From: Paracoccaceae bacterium
Lineage (GTDB): Bacteria > Pseudomonadota > Alphaproteobacteria > Rhodobacterales > Rhodobacteraceae
DNA: 64,000 bases
NCBI GenBank assembly: GCA_024642725.1
Contig: JAHEAO010000007.1
Coordinates: 1-64,000, forward strand
Direction: 5' to 3'
Part shown: piece by piece, positions 28,793 to 39,376 of the stretch
How positions within the stretch are numbered: position 1 is the stretch's first letter
Layout: every line of letters starts with the position of its first letter
Translations under genes and position numbers: made by a program
Notes under the pieces: model-generated
Told to the model about the DNA's origin: nothing
Seen by the model: only the letters and a program-made list of their open reading frames with translations
Databases searched by the model: none

Positions 28793-30406
28793 TCATGCCG
28801 CTTGCCCCGCGGCCAACAGAGCTTGCGTTTCAAAGTTCCGCAGTCCCGGCCGGGCTGATGGCCCGTAGCCCGCGCCTGTATGAGGGTCGAGATCAGGAAA
28901 GATTTCACAGATTTCTTCGATCATGTGCGTCTCGAAGCTTTTGGTCGTCTGAGGTCCGGGCAGGAAGCTTTCGGTCGCCAAACCCTCTGAAAATACGACC
29001 TGATGGCGATCGAAAAGGATGTGGACATAGGTCACTTTTTCGCATTCGCGCCGCCGGATCGTTCTGCCGTTGACCAGATCCTTCGCAGCCACCAGGACTT
29101 CTGGTTCGCCGAACATCAACTCTGCATAGGTGTCCCTGATCATCACCCGGTGCAGAGGCGAGAGCAGCACCATTCGATGTTCGCCCAAGGCGGAAGCATC
29201 GATCTGCACCGGTGCCAACTTGCCTATACCTTCGACTTGGCGGGTTCCAATCCAACGCAAGGGCTGCGGCCCGTCATCTACCGTCATCACGAGATCGCCC
29301 GGCGTCAGGGTTTCAACGGGCACGTCCCCGTCCGGTGTCCGAATAAGCGTTCCAGCCACAAAACAAGGAACCGTGTCGACCGAGACAAAACCAACGTCCG
29401 TCTGGCCGGAGGAATTTTCGATCTGGTATGTGAAACTTATCTTTTCGACGTCCAGATCCGTGTCGACAGTCAGGGTGCCGTCAGAATTGAGCGTCACGAC
29501 CTGCCCGGTCGCGAGCGTCACGCTGCTGCCCGCAGTGACGGCGATGCCATTGATATGCGTGATCGTCAAAGTACCACCGGCAGCGTCGTAGTCATTGGCG
29601 AGCACATCGAGCGTTTTCGATCCGCCGACACCCATGGTCATGCTGTCATCGTTGGCGACCAGAACGGTCTGCACACTGTCCCCGGCGATAAGCAGACTCG
29701 AGTCGTAGTTGCTGTCAGCAGTATCCGCGATCCCGATTCGAAGCGAATTGACGACACCAGGGTTGACCGGGATCGTCAGTGTCATCGTGATGGTGAAACC
29801 GTCCATCTCGGTGTTGAACTGATCGGCTGTATTGTCCTGGTAGAGATTGATGTTGTTGGAGTCGTTGATGTTGCCGACGCTTGTGTCGCCGTTGCCGACC
29901 GACAAGGGAACGTGAACACCGTTAATCCACACGCCAACCACGTCGTTGTAGATCGAACCTGCGTATTCCGGATATTCCTCGGACGAAAAAACGAACTGCA
30001 TCGTCATTGTGTCGCCGGTCGGTATGAAATCGATGTCCAGTATTGCGGCGTCGTAGGTATTCGTTCCGGCAAGCGCGTCGAACTCCGCGACGTTGTTTGG
30101 CCCACTTGTATTCGACGATGTGTTTGTGGCTTGGTTCGCCTCGCCGTTGTTGTTGGTGAAATCTCTGACGCGACCGGTCGAGAGGATCACTCCCGTATCA
30201 CTTGGGGCGACTCCCGGTGATTTGCTAAGCCCGTTGTTGTAGATGCCCGAAGAATTCCTGTCGCCGGTATAGCTTGCCCCAACGACTGTGACACCGTCGC
30301 CAAAAATCTCATTGGCCATCTGCAGGGCAGATGATCCTGAATTGATCGGCAGCCTCGAAGCTGTAACCATGCCTGCCCCCGCTCTCTGCGAGGCAGGCCG
30401 ATACAT
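28793..30406 (-). CDS. Choice-of-anchor L / Ig-like / Hint-domain secreted protein
   Basis: FVFSSEEYPEYAGSIYNDVVGVWINGVHVPL (anchor L type), VLANDYDAAGGTLTIT, then PCFVAGTLIRTPDGDVPVETLTPGDLV Hint core. Confidence 0.8.
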   Translation of the reverse strand: MYRPASQRAGAGMVTASRLPINSGSSALQMANEIFGDGVTVVGASYTGDRNSSGIYNNGLSKSPGVAPSDTGVILSTGRVRDFTNNNGEANQATNTSSNTSGPNNVAEFDALAGTNTYDAAILDIDFIPTGDTMTMQFVFSSEEYPEYAGSIYNDVVGVWINGVHVPLSVGNGDTSVGNINDSNNINLYQDNTADQFNTEMDGFTITMTLTIPVNPGVVNSLRIGIADTADSNYDSSLLIAGDSVQTVLVANDDSMTMGVGGSKTLDVLANDYDAAGGTLTITHINGIAVTAGSSVTLATGQVVTLNSDGTLTVDTDLDVEKISFTYQIENSSGQTDVGFVSVDTVPCFVAGTLIRTPDGDVPVETLTPGDLVMTVDDGPQPLRWIGTRQVEGIGKLAPVQIDASALGEHRMVLLSPLHRVMIRDTYAELMFGEPEVLVAAKDLVNGRTIRRRECEKVTYVHILFDRHQVVFSEGLATESFLPGPQTTKSFETHMIEEICEIFPDLDPHTGAGYGPSARPGLRNFETQALLAAGQAA

Positions 30407-30651
30407 AAGCAGATTTCGCGACCGAAGGGCGCGTTTTCTGGATTAATACCGCTCGTCGGGCACTTTTTGGCCCGTTGTCCTGCCTCAGGACCGTTTTTTA
30501 TTGCCGCCACTATGCATTGCGAACCGCAGGTTGTTAACTATTTGGAAAGGTTCATTGCTGGACGAATCTTAGGTGTTTCCAATTCGCCACATGGTTGCCA
30601 GCGTTGCGAAGCGACCGGGCAAGGGATAACCAGTCTGGAAAAGAGGTCCCG

Positions 30652-31803
30652 ATGAAGAACACACCCACCGATCCTGTCGCCCTGACGGCCCAGCTCGTGC
30701 GTTGCCCCTCCGTTACGCCTTTCGAAGGCGGGGCGCTGCAATTGCTTGAAAAGCTGCTTTCCGGGGCCGGGTTCAGCTGCACCCGCGTTGACCGCGCAGG
30801 CGTCGCCAATATCTTTGCCCGATGGGGCAGCAAAGGGCACGCGCGCAGTTTCGGCTTCAACGGCCATACAGACGTTGTTCCCGTTGGTGACACCGCGGCA
30901 TGGACGGTTGATCCCTTCGGGGCAGAGATCAAGGATGGCTTCCTATGGGGTCGCGGCTCTACCGATATGAAATCGGGGGTCGCCGCATTTGCCGCCGCCG
31001 CAATCGACTTCGTGCGTGAGACGCCGCCCGACGGTGCCGTGATCCTTGCAATCACTGGCGATGAAGAGGGCGACGCGCAGGACGGGACCGTCGCCCTGCT
31101 CGACTGGATGGCCGAACAGCAAGAGCAGATGACCGCCTGCCTCGTCGGGGAACCGACCTGCCCCGAGTTCATGGGTGAAGCGATCAAAATCGGCAGAAGA
31201 GGCTCTATGACAGGCTTTTTCACAGCCAAGGGCGTGCAGGGCCACTCTGCCTATCCGGATCGCGCCAAGAACCCGGTCACGGTCATCGCCCGGCTGATCG
31301 ACCGTTTGTCCAGCCATAACCTTGACGAGGGAACCGATCATTTCGACGCTTCGACACTCGCCGCTACGACCATCGACACCGGCAATCCGGCGAATAACGT
31401 CATCCCGGCCGAATGCCGCGCGACCGTTAACATCAGGTTCAACGACGCCCACAGTTCGGAAAGTCTGACGTCCTGGATGCGGCGAATCGCCGATGAAATT
31501 GCGGCCGAGACCGACGTCAGGATCGAGATGAAGACGCAAGTCTCGGGCGAAAGCTTCCTGACCCCGCCGGGCAAGCTGTCGGAACTGGTTTCACAGGCTG
31601 TCCATGCCGAAACCGGCGTCACCCCGGTCCTGTCCACGTCGGGCGGAACGTCAGACGCACGCTTCGTCAAGAACCACTGTCCGGTGGTGGAGTTCGGGCT
31701 TGTCGGCAAGACCATGCATCAGGTTGATGAACGAGTCAGCGTCGATCAAATCCACCGGCTTAAAGCGATCTACACCCGGATCCTGCGTGACTATTTCGCC
31801 TGA
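30652..31803 (+). CDS. dapE: Succinyl-diaminopimelate desuccinylase
   Basis: [59 protein letters not shown]. Confidence 0.93.
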   Translation: MKNTPTDPVALTAQLVRCPSVTPFEGGALQLLEKLLSGAGFSCTRVDRAGVANIFARWGSKGHARSFGFNGHTDVVPVGDTAAWTVDPFGAEIKDGFLWGRGSTDMKSGVAAFAAAAIDFVRETPPDGAVILAITGDEEGDAQDGTVALLDWMAEQQEQMTACLVGEPTCPEFMGEAIKIGRRGSMTGFFTAKGVQGHSAYPDRAKNPVTVIARLIDRLSSHNLDEGTDHFDASTLAATTIDTGNPANNVIPAECRATVNIRFNDAHSSESLTSWMRRIADEIAAETDVRIEMKTQVSGESFLTPPGKLSELVSQAVHAETGVTPVLSTSGGTSDARFVKNHCPVVEFGLVGKTMHQVDERVSVDQIHRLKAIYTRILRDYFA

Positions 31804-32374
31804 CCACAGGCCCCGGCTGATCGTCATGGTCAAGGAACCGCGGGCGGGGCGGGTGAAGACCCGGCTCGGTCATGACATCGGTATGACCGCCGCCGCTTGG
31901 TGGTTCCGCCACCAGACACGGGCGCTGCTGCGCCGTCTGCGCGACCCTCGGTGGGATTTGATTCTTGCCGTCTCGCCAGACAAAGAGGGGGCGTCCAGCC
32001 GGGTCTGGCCACCAGACCTGCCGCGACTGCTTCAGGGTCGAGGCAACCTCGGGACACGGATGAAGCGAATCTTCGACATGGCGCCGCCCGGCCCGGCGTT
32101 GATCATCGGCGCCGACATTCCCGGCATTCGCAAGGCCCATATCCGGCGCGCCTTTCGCGCCCTAGGGTCCAGTGACGCCGTCATCGGACCAGCACCGGAC
32201 GGAGGTTATTGGCTGATCGGTCTCAAACGCCACCGGGCGATGCCAGTGGCCTTGTTCGCAAATGTCCGCTGGTCCAGCGAAAACGCCTTGTCAGACACTG
32301 TTTTGACCCTCAAGCATTGCCGCGTGTCCTATGTGGACAGCCTGCGGGACGTCGATACTGCCGCTGATCTCTGA
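31787..32374 (+). CDS. TIGR04282/DUF2064-type glycosyltransferase-like protein, GTG start
   Basis: [45 protein letters not shown]. Confidence 0.82.
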   Translation: MTISPDHRPRLIVMVKEPRAGRVKTRLGHDIGMTAAAWWFRHQTRALLRRLRDPRWDLILAVSPDKEGASSRVWPPDLPRLLQGRGNLGTRMKRIFDMAPPGPALIIGADIPGIRKAHIRRAFRALGSSDAVIGPAPDGGYWLIGLKRHRAMPVALFANVRWSSENALSDTVLTLKHCRVSYVDSLRDVDTAADL

Positions 32375-32424
32375 TCGCTCGTTTTCTGCGCGACGGCACC
32401 CGGTCGGCGTGCTAAATCTGAGCC

Positions 32425-34683
32425 ATGAACAGAATTCCAACAAAAGAGGAAATCCTGACATGGATTTCCGAAAATCCCACCCAGACCGCCAAGCGTGACA
32501 TCGCCCGCGCCTTCGGTATCAAGGGTGCGGCCCGCATCGACCTCAAGCGCATGCTCAAAGAGCTTGAAGAAGAGGGCCATCTGGAAAAGCGCAAGAAGTC
32601 CTATCGCGATCCCGAAAAGCTGCCTCCCGTTGCAGTGCTGCAGGTGCTGTCCGCTGATGCGAATGGCGATCTTTTCGCCCGCCCGCTGGAATGGCAGGGC
32701 GAGGGTGCGGAACCGCGCATTCTTCTGATCCTCAAAGCGACGGATCCTGCGCTGGGCGAAAACGATCGCATCCTCGGCCGCCTGGCAGAGGTAAATGCCG
32801 ATGACCACGCTTATGAGGCCCGTCTGATCCGTCGTATCGGTAGCAATCCCCACCGCATTCTCGGCGTGTTCCGCAAATCCCACGACGGTGGCCGGATCAT
32901 CCCGATCGACAAGGGGGCCGATAAGGAATGGGTCGTTGCTGGCAAAGCCACCGAAGGGGCGAAGGACGGCGAGCTGGTCGAGGCCGAGCAGAGCGGCCCG
33001 AAGGGGCGAATGGGCCTGCCGCTTGCGCGCATCATCAACCGCCTCGGGGACCCCTCCGCACCCAAAGCTGTGTCTCTGATTGCGATTCATCAGCACGGCA
33101 TCCCCGACGACTTCCCCGATGCGGTGATACTTGAGGCCGATCTTGAAAAGCCCGCCGAGCTGGGCGATCGCGAGGATTTGCGAAGCCTGCCTCTGGTCAC
33201 CATAGACCCCGCGGATGCCCGCGATCACGACGATGCGGTCCTGGCATATGCCGACGACAATCCCAAAAACGAAGGCGGGCACGTGGTCTGGGTGGCCATC
33301 GCCGATGTCGCCCATTACGTCACGCCCGGGTCCGAGCTTGACCGAGAAGCGCGCAAACGGGGTAATTCCACCTATTTCCCGGATCGCGTGGTGCCGATGC
33401 TTCCGGATCGGCTCTCGGGCGATCTCTGCAGCCTGCACGAAGGGGTGCCGCGCGCCTGCCTCGCCGTTCGCATGGTGCTGGATTCCAAAGGCAACAAGAT
33501 CAGCCACCGCTTCACGCGCGGACTGATGAAATCCGTCGCCACGCTGAACTATGTAGAGGTTCAGGCCGCCCGCGACGGTGCCCCGAATGACAAGACCGCA
33601 CCGATCATGGAAGAGGTCATCAATCCACTGTACGAAGCCTACGAAGCAACGACCAAGGCACGCGCCGCGCGCCAGCCTCTGGATCTCGATCTGCCAGAGC
33701 GCAAGATCGTTCTGGACGACGACGGAATCGTTAAATCAGTGTCTTTTATTGAAAGATTGGACGCCCACAGGCTGATCGAGGAATTCATGATCCTTGCCAA
33801 TGTTGCAGCGGCCGAGGAATTGATCCGCCTGCAGCGGCCGCTCTTGTTCCGTGTCCACGAAGAGCCATCGCCCGAAAAAATGGAAGCCCTGCGAGAGGTG
33901 GCTCAGGCATCGGGCTTTACTCTTGCAAAAGGCCAAGTGCTGCATACGCAGCAACTTAACCGGTTGCTTGGGCAGGCCGAAGGAACGGAATTCGACGAAC
34001 TCATCAACATCTCAACCCTGCGCTCCATGACTCAGGCCTACTACAACCCGGAAAACTTTGGCCATTTCGGTTTGGCATTGAAGAGCTATGCGCATTTCAC
34101 CTCGCCGATCCGCCGCTATTCCGACCTGATCGTGCATCGGGCGCTGATTTCGGGCCATGGTTGGGGCAAAGATGGGCTGTCGCCGTACGACATCGAGAAC
34201 CTGCACGAAACCGCGACCCACATCTCTGAAACGGAGCGCCGCTCGATGGCGGCGGAACGTGACACGACCGATCGCTACCTTGCGGCCTATCTGTCAGAGC
34301 GTGTCGGCAACGAATTTCCGGGTCGCATCTCCGGAATCGCGCGGTTCGGTGCTTTCGTGAAGCTCGATGAAACCGGCGCTGATGGCCTAATCCCAATCCG
34401 CAGTCTCGGACGAGAGTATTTTCATTATGATAGCGACGCGAATACACTGAAGGGCTCGGACACGGGCCTGACGATTGGCCTTGGCCAGCGGGTCACGGTC
34501 CGATTGGCAGAATCCGTCCCGATCACGGGGGGGTTGATGCTGGAACTGATCTCGGTTGAAGGGTCGGCCGTTCCCGGTGGACCATCGCGCGCGCGCGGAA
34601 AAGTGATCCCAAGGGCCGCCAACAGGTCACGCAAGAAATCCGCGAAGGTCAAACGCAAGGTCGAACGCAAACGTCAGCGCTGA
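32425..34683 (+). CDS. rnr: Ribonuclease R
   Basis: RNB motif TIDPADARDHDDAVLA, YFTSPIRRYSDLIVHR-type region, C-terminal S1 and basic tail. Confidence 0.95.
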   Translation: MNRIPTKEEILTWISENPTQTAKRDIARAFGIKGAARIDLKRMLKELEEEGHLEKRKKSYRDPEKLPPVAVLQVLSADANGDLFARPLEWQGEGAEPRILLILKATDPALGENDRILGRLAEVNADDHAYEARLIRRIGSNPHRILGVFRKSHDGGRIIPIDKGADKEWVVAGKATEGAKDGELVEAEQSGPKGRMGLPLARIINRLGDPSAPKAVSLIAIHQHGIPDDFPDAVILEADLEKPAELGDREDLRSLPLVTIDPADARDHDDAVLAYADDNPKNEGGHVVWVAIADVAHYVTPGSELDREARKRGNSTYFPDRVVPMLPDRLSGDLCSLHEGVPRACLAVRMVLDSKGNKISHRFTRGLMKSVATLNYVEVQAARDGAPNDKTAPIMEEVINPLYEAYEATTKARAARQPLDLDLPERKIVLDDDGIVKSVSFIERLDAHRLIEEFMILANVAAAEELIRLQRPLLFRVHEEPSPEKMEALREVAQASGFTLAKGQVLHTQQLNRLLGQAEGTEFDELINISTLRSMTQAYYNPENFGHFGLALKSYAHFTSPIRRYSDLIVHRALISGHGWGKDGLSPYDIENLHETATHISETERRSMAAERDTTDRYLAAYLSERVGNEFPGRISGIARFGAFVKLDETGADGLIPIRSLGREYFHYDSDANTLKGSDTGLTIGLGQRVTVRLAESVPITGGLMLELISVEGSAVPGGPSRARGKVIPRAANRSRKKSAKVKRKVERKRQR

Positions 34684-34783
34684 CCGGGTGGCAAAGTGCC
34701 GCCAAGCCTTGGGTGCCCGGGCTTTCGGCAGGGTCCAAATCTGCTAGGCTACGAAAAACAAGAGCAGCCTGCAGGACCGAACC

Positions 34784-36052
34784 ATGCGCTTCATATCGAT
34801 GCTGTTGCCCTTTGTCGTGGTTGCGATTGCCTCGGTGCAGGCAATTGCCGGCCCGTTGGCGGTGGACAACTTCAGGTCACCGCAACATCTTGGCGCGGAA
34901 GGGGAATTCATCATGGTAGAGGCAGACGCGACGAATCTCGGATTCCGCCGATGGATTGACGGCTTCCGCAGCAAGGCCCTGCGCGGCGGCATATCTGCAA
35001 CGACATTCGATGCGGCATTCGAGGGCACCGAATACAACACCAACGTCATCCAGAAAGATCGCAACCAGTCCGAATTCACCAAGCAGATCTGGGATTACCT
35101 TGATTCCGCAGTCTCTGAAACGCGCGTCTCTAACGGCAAGAAGGCGTTGGCCGCCAACGGCCGCCTGCTTGACGCAATAGAAGCGAAATACGGCGTGGAA
35201 AAGGAGGTTGTCGCCGCGATCTGGGGTCTCGAAAGCGCCTACGGAACTTTTCGTGGCGACTTGCCGATGATCGAATCCCTCGCCACGCTCGCCTATGATG
35301 GTCGCCGTCGCGGGTTCTTCGAACAACAACTCGTCGCGGCGCTCAAGATCATACAAGAGGGCAACGTGGCCGCCGACAAGATGACCGGCTCATGGGCCGG
35401 CGCGATGGGCCACACCCAGTTCATCCCGACGAGCTACCTGTCCTATGCGGTCGATTTCACCGGTGACGGAAAGCGAGACATCTGGTCTGACGATCCGTCG
35501 GACGCGCTTGCCTCGACCGCAGCTTATCTCGCGCATTTCGGTTGGCACAAAGGCCAGCCCTGGGGCGTGGAAGTGTCTCTGCCAAAGGGGTTCGACTATG
35601 GTATCTCCGGCGAACGGGTCAAGAAACCTGTCGCCGACTGGATGGCGCTTGGCGTCCGAGATGCCGCAGGGCAAGACATACCGGACCACGGCCCGGCCTC
35701 GATCCTGCTCCCAGCAGGCGCGCAAGGCGCTGCCTTCATGATCTTCCAGAATTTCCATGTCATCGAGCGCTACAATCAGGCCGACGCCTATGTCATCGCC
35801 GTTGGTCATCTGTCAGACAGGATCGCGGGCGGGCCCGAACTGCGTGCCGACTGGCCGCGCGATGACCGCGCCCTCAGCTTTACCGAAAAACAGGACATGC
35901 AGAAACGCCTGACCGCTGCCGGCTTTGACACCGATGGCGTCGACGGCATCATCGGACCGAACACGATTCAGGCTATTCGCGCCTTTCAGTCCAGTATCGG
36001 CATGATCCCCGACGGCTATGCCTCGCTGGAGATATTGCGAAGGCTTAGATAG
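34784..36052 (+). CDS. Lytic murein transglycosylase (MltB-like) with peptidoglycan-binding domain
   Basis: AAIWGLESAYGTFRGD, GSWAGAMGHTQFIPTSYLSYAVDFTGDGKRDIW, C-terminal GVDGIIGPNTIQAIRAFQ. Confidence 0.9.
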   Translation: MRFISMLLPFVVVAIASVQAIAGPLAVDNFRSPQHLGAEGEFIMVEADATNLGFRRWIDGFRSKALRGGISATTFDAAFEGTEYNTNVIQKDRNQSEFTKQIWDYLDSAVSETRVSNGKKALAANGRLLDAIEAKYGVEKEVVAAIWGLESAYGTFRGDLPMIESLATLAYDGRRRGFFEQQLVAALKIIQEGNVAADKMTGSWAGAMGHTQFIPTSYLSYAVDFTGDGKRDIWSDDPSDALASTAAYLAHFGWHKGQPWGVEVSLPKGFDYGISGERVKKPVADWMALGVRDAAGQDIPDHGPASILLPAGAQGAAFMIFQNFHVIERYNQADAYVIAVGHLSDRIAGGPELRADWPRDDRALSFTEKQDMQKRLTAAGFDTDGVDGIIGPNTIQAIRAFQSSIGMIPDGYASLEILRRLR

Positions 36053-36100
36053 GCTGCACAGCTTATGGTAGAATCCCCCTGTTGATCAGGGAGATTTCAA

Positions 36101-37255
36101 ATGAAGATTGCCGCTTACAACGTCGAGAACCTTTTTGACCGCGCCAAGGCGTTCAATTCCGACGACCCGAACGCGCATCAGCAGGTACTCGACGATCATG
36201 CAGAGCTGAACAAGCTTTTCGAAAAGGAGATCTATTCCACCACCGACAAGTCACGGATGATGGTGCTCATCGAACGCCTTGGCATGCTGCACCGCGACGA
36301 AGGCACCGAACGCACCTTCACCCGCATCCGGAAAATCAGGGGCCAGCTGATCCGCCGTCCCCGCGATTCTACTTTACCGCGCGAAATCCTCGCTGATGGT
36401 CGCGGGGACTGGGTTGGATGGTGCGAACTAAAGACCGAAACCGTCGACGAAATTGCCATGCTGCTGACCGCAAGGGTGATCGCCGATGTCGGCGCCGATG
36501 TCCTTGCCGTGGTCGAGGCGGAAAGCCGCCCTGTCCTGAAAGCATTTCAGGAATTCATGGCGGAAAAGCTGGTCCTGCCCGAAACCTACCGCCATCTGAT
36601 GATCATCGACGGCAACGACACGCGCGGTATCGATGTCGGTCTCGCCACCCGGGACGGTTTTCCAATCGGCCATGTCCGCAGCCATGTCGACGATCTCAAG
36701 TCCGACGGCTTCCCCGTCTTCAGCCGCGACAGCCCGGAATACGAAGTCACAACGCCCTCCGGCGCGAAAGTGATCGTCCTGCCCAACCACTTCAAATCGA
36801 AATATGGTGGCAACGACCCGATCAGCAAGGCCAAGCGTCTTGCACAATCGACGGCAGTCGCCGGCTTCTACAACCGGCTGCGTGGCGAAGGCATCGACAA
36901 CATTGTCATTCTTGGAGACCTCAACGACACGCCCGACAGCGATGAACTCGCCCCACTCCTGCAACAGACCAACCTCAGCGATGTGTCGGATCACCCGAAT
37001 TTCACCGGTTTTGAATTCAACGTGCAAAACGGTCATCGCGGGATCGGCACGCATGAACTGGGCAACGACAGCAGCAAGATCGACTACCTGCTGCTGTCAC
37101 CTGCCCTTTTCGCGCGCGTCACCGGTGGCGGCATCTTCCGCAAGGGCGCTTGGCCGGGCTCCCAGCCAAGGCGTTGGGAAACCTATCCCGAACTCACCCG
37201 CAAGCATCACGCCGCCTCGGATCATCACCTGATCTGGGCCGAGATTGACATCTGA
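36101..37255 (+). CDS. Endonuclease/exonuclease/phosphatase family protein
   Basis: KIAAYNVENLFDR, VVEAESRPVL, ILGDLNDTPDSDEL, SDHHLIWAEI. Confidence 0.85.
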   Translation: MKIAAYNVENLFDRAKAFNSDDPNAHQQVLDDHAELNKLFEKEIYSTTDKSRMMVLIERLGMLHRDEGTERTFTRIRKIRGQLIRRPRDSTLPREILADGRGDWVGWCELKTETVDEIAMLLTARVIADVGADVLAVVEAESRPVLKAFQEFMAEKLVLPETYRHLMIIDGNDTRGIDVGLATRDGFPIGHVRSHVDDLKSDGFPVFSRDSPEYEVTTPSGAKVIVLPNHFKSKYGGNDPISKAKRLAQSTAVAGFYNRLRGEGIDNIVILGDLNDTPDSDELAPLLQQTNLSDVSDHPNFTGFEFNVQNGHRGIGTHELGNDSSKIDYLLLSPALFARVTGGGIFRKGAWPGSQPRRWETYPELTRKHHAASDHHLIWAEIDI

Positions 37256-37313
37256 CCTTTCCAGCGCTTCGGCTTCCATGCAAGTCTCGCAGAAACGCCA
37301 GAAAGGGATTGCG

Positions 37314-38345
37314 ATGAAAGCGCTTGTCATCCACGCCGCAGAGGACCTGCGCCTTGAAGATCACGATACGGTAGAACCCGGACCGGGTCAGGTTCTGGTC
37401 CGGCTCGCCGCGGGCGGCATTTGCGGCAGCGACCTGCACTACTACAACCACGGTGGCTTCGGCACGGTGCGCCTGAAAGAGCCCATGATTCTTGGCCACG
37501 AGGTTGCCGGCCATGTCGAGGCAATCGGCAAGGGCGTTACCGGCCTCGGGATTGGCCAACTCGTCGCCGTCTCACCTTCTCGCCCTTGCGGGTCGTGCCA
37601 ATATTGTCACGACGGCATGCCGAACCACTGTCTGAACATGCGCTTCTATGGTTCGGCCATGCCATTTCCGCACATTCAGGGTGCCTTCCGACAGCGCCTT
37701 GTCGCCGATGCCAGCCAATGCGTGCCCGCCGATGGTCTTTCTCCGGCCGAGGCCGCAATGGCCGAACCGCTTGCCGTTTGCCTGCACGCAGTCCGCCAGG
37801 CCGGGGACTGTCTTGGCAAGCGCGTGCTTGTCACAGGGTGCGGCCCGATCGGTGTCTTGACGATCCTCGCTGCCCGCCGTGCCGGAGCCGCGGAAATTGT
37901 TGCGACTGATCTTTCCGATTTCACGCTCGATGCGGCCCAGATTGCCGGGGCCGACTCGGCCTTAAACGTGGCACGGACACCGGACGCCCTGAAACGGTAC
38001 GAAACCGACAAGGGCCATTTCGATGTGATGTTCGAATGTTCCGGCGCCGGCCCGGCTCTGACTGCCGGTATCCCGGCGCTCCGTCCCGGCGGCACGCTGG
38101 TTCAGGTCGGAATGGGCGGAGACAAGACCGTGCCTATGCAGGCAATAACCGCAAAGGAACTCACACTCCGCGGCACATTCCGCTTTCACCCCGAATTCGC
38201 CATCGCGGTAGAGTTGATGCAAAAGGGGCTGATCAATACATCCCCGCTGGTGACCCATACCCTGCCGCTCGCGCGGGCCATCGAGGCATTCAAGACAGCC
38301 AATGACCGCAGCAAGGCCATGAAGGTCCAGCTGGACTTCACCTGA
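37314..38345 (+). CDS. Zinc alcohol dehydrogenase family, L-idonate 5-dehydrogenase-like
   Basis: GGICGSDLHYYNHGGFGTVRLKEPMILGHEVAGHVEAIG; Zn-Cys cluster CGSCQYCHDGMPNHC. Confidence 0.87.
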   Translation: MKALVIHAAEDLRLEDHDTVEPGPGQVLVRLAAGGICGSDLHYYNHGGFGTVRLKEPMILGHEVAGHVEAIGKGVTGLGIGQLVAVSPSRPCGSCQYCHDGMPNHCLNMRFYGSAMPFPHIQGAFRQRLVADASQCVPADGLSPAEAAMAEPLAVCLHAVRQAGDCLGKRVLVTGCGPIGVLTILAARRAGAAEIVATDLSDFTLDAAQIAGADSALNVARTPDALKRYETDKGHFDVMFECSGAGPALTAGIPALRPGGTLVQVGMGGDKTVPMQAITAKELTLRGTFRFHPEFAIAVELMQKGLINTSPLVTHTLPLARAIEAFKTANDRSKAMKVQLDFT

Positions 38346-38406
38346 TCTTCTTCTGTTCGGAAACATCCCGCCGGAGTCACCGCGCCGCCAAAGGCGGTGC
38401 AAATCC

Positions 38407-39108
38407 TCACAGCATCCGGATCACGTCCTTGTCGATCGCCAGCATATAGCCCTTGCGAGCGATATTTTTTATCAGCAGCTCGCTCACCATCTGGTTGCCC
38501 AGCGTATCGCGCAACCGCTTGATTCGTGTTGCTCCCGCTGCCTCGTCGCAATCCGCGGCGTTGCGTCCGGAAATCACCGCCTCGATCTCTGCCCCGGTCA
38601 GCACGTCTTCATCCATCCGCGCCTCCGCCAGCACGGAAAGTGTCTCTATCGCAGCCTCGGTCAGCTTGAATTCCATGTTGTTCAGATACACAACCCGCTC
38701 GTCCCGGCTGATCAGCAGCGAATTCACCTGGATGCCTGACCGCTCCATTTCTCCCATCCGCCGATTAAGCGCGATGATCGTTACCAGAAAGACCAGCGCC
38801 GCAATCATCATCCCAGTTGCAAAGACCAGCAGCACAAAAATGACCATCCGGTAACTCGCCAGAACCTCGGAAAACGCTGTTCCGCTTTCTGCAAGAATCT
38901 CCAGAAGCTTGATCTCGGGCCCCGATGTAAGATCCGCATTCGCCACGAAAACCTCTTCGACACGTGCATTGAAGGCATTGGCGTCGGGCAGAGCCAGGAA
39001 CAGCAGCACAGCGGCGATCAGCAGGATCACGACGATCGCCGCGATCCCCAGCGCCACGACGCGCCCGGCATTCCGGCTGTCAGTACCGAAGGAAAAACTT
39101 GCCCGCAT
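38407..39108 (-). CDS. Membrane-anchored winged-helix (OmpR/ToxR-like) regulator
   Basis: Two N-terminal TM segments flanking ~60 aa, C-terminal winged-helix-like VVYLNNMEFKLTEAAIETLSVLAEARMDEDVLTGAEIEAVISG...RIKRLRDTLGNQMVSELLIKNIARKGYMLAID. Confidence 0.7.
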   Translation of the reverse strand: MRASFSFGTDSRNAGRVVALGIAAIVVILLIAAVLLFLALPDANAFNARVEEVFVANADLTSGPEIKLLEILAESGTAFSEVLASYRMVIFVLLVFATGMMIAALVFLVTIIALNRRMGEMERSGIQVNSLLISRDERVVYLNNMEFKLTEAAIETLSVLAEARMDEDVLTGAEIEAVISGRNAADCDEAAGATRIKRLRDTLGNQMVSELLIKNIARKGYMLAIDKDVIRML

Positions 39109-39376
39109 TCTTTTCCCTTTGTCCCAGGCCGTCGCGCCCGAAAGTGGACATGACGGTCAGAAGGTCCCAATCGTCGACAGCGATGCGACCTGAAATCTCG
39201 GTCCGGGCAAGCCCCGGGTCGCCGCAGGCGGCATCGCTCAACTCGATCACACCGTAATGCAGGCGCAAGGGCTTGTCGCGCTTGGCTTTGTAGTCGGCGT
39301 AGCAGGCGGCAAATCCCGGCCCCGTCAGGGCAAGGGCCAAAACTGCGGCCAGGGATAGGACAAGGACATGTTTCAT
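39080..39376 (-). CDS. Small secreted hypothetical protein
   Basis: Signal peptide MKHVLVLSLAAVLALALTGPGFAACYADY; overlaps start of the regulator gene. Confidence 0.6.
   Translation of the reverse strand: MKHVLVLSLAAVLALALTGPGFAACYADYKAKRDKPLRLHYGVIELSDAACGDPGLARTEISGRIAVDDWDLLTVMSTFGRDGLGQREKNAGKFFLRY

Noticed and set aside
29003-30220. 405 aa + strand ORF
   Set aside because: Antisense to the anchor-L/Hint gene; composition consistent with a shadow frame.
32329-33507. 392 aa - strand ORF
   Set aside because: Antisense to rnr, which has clear RNB motifs.
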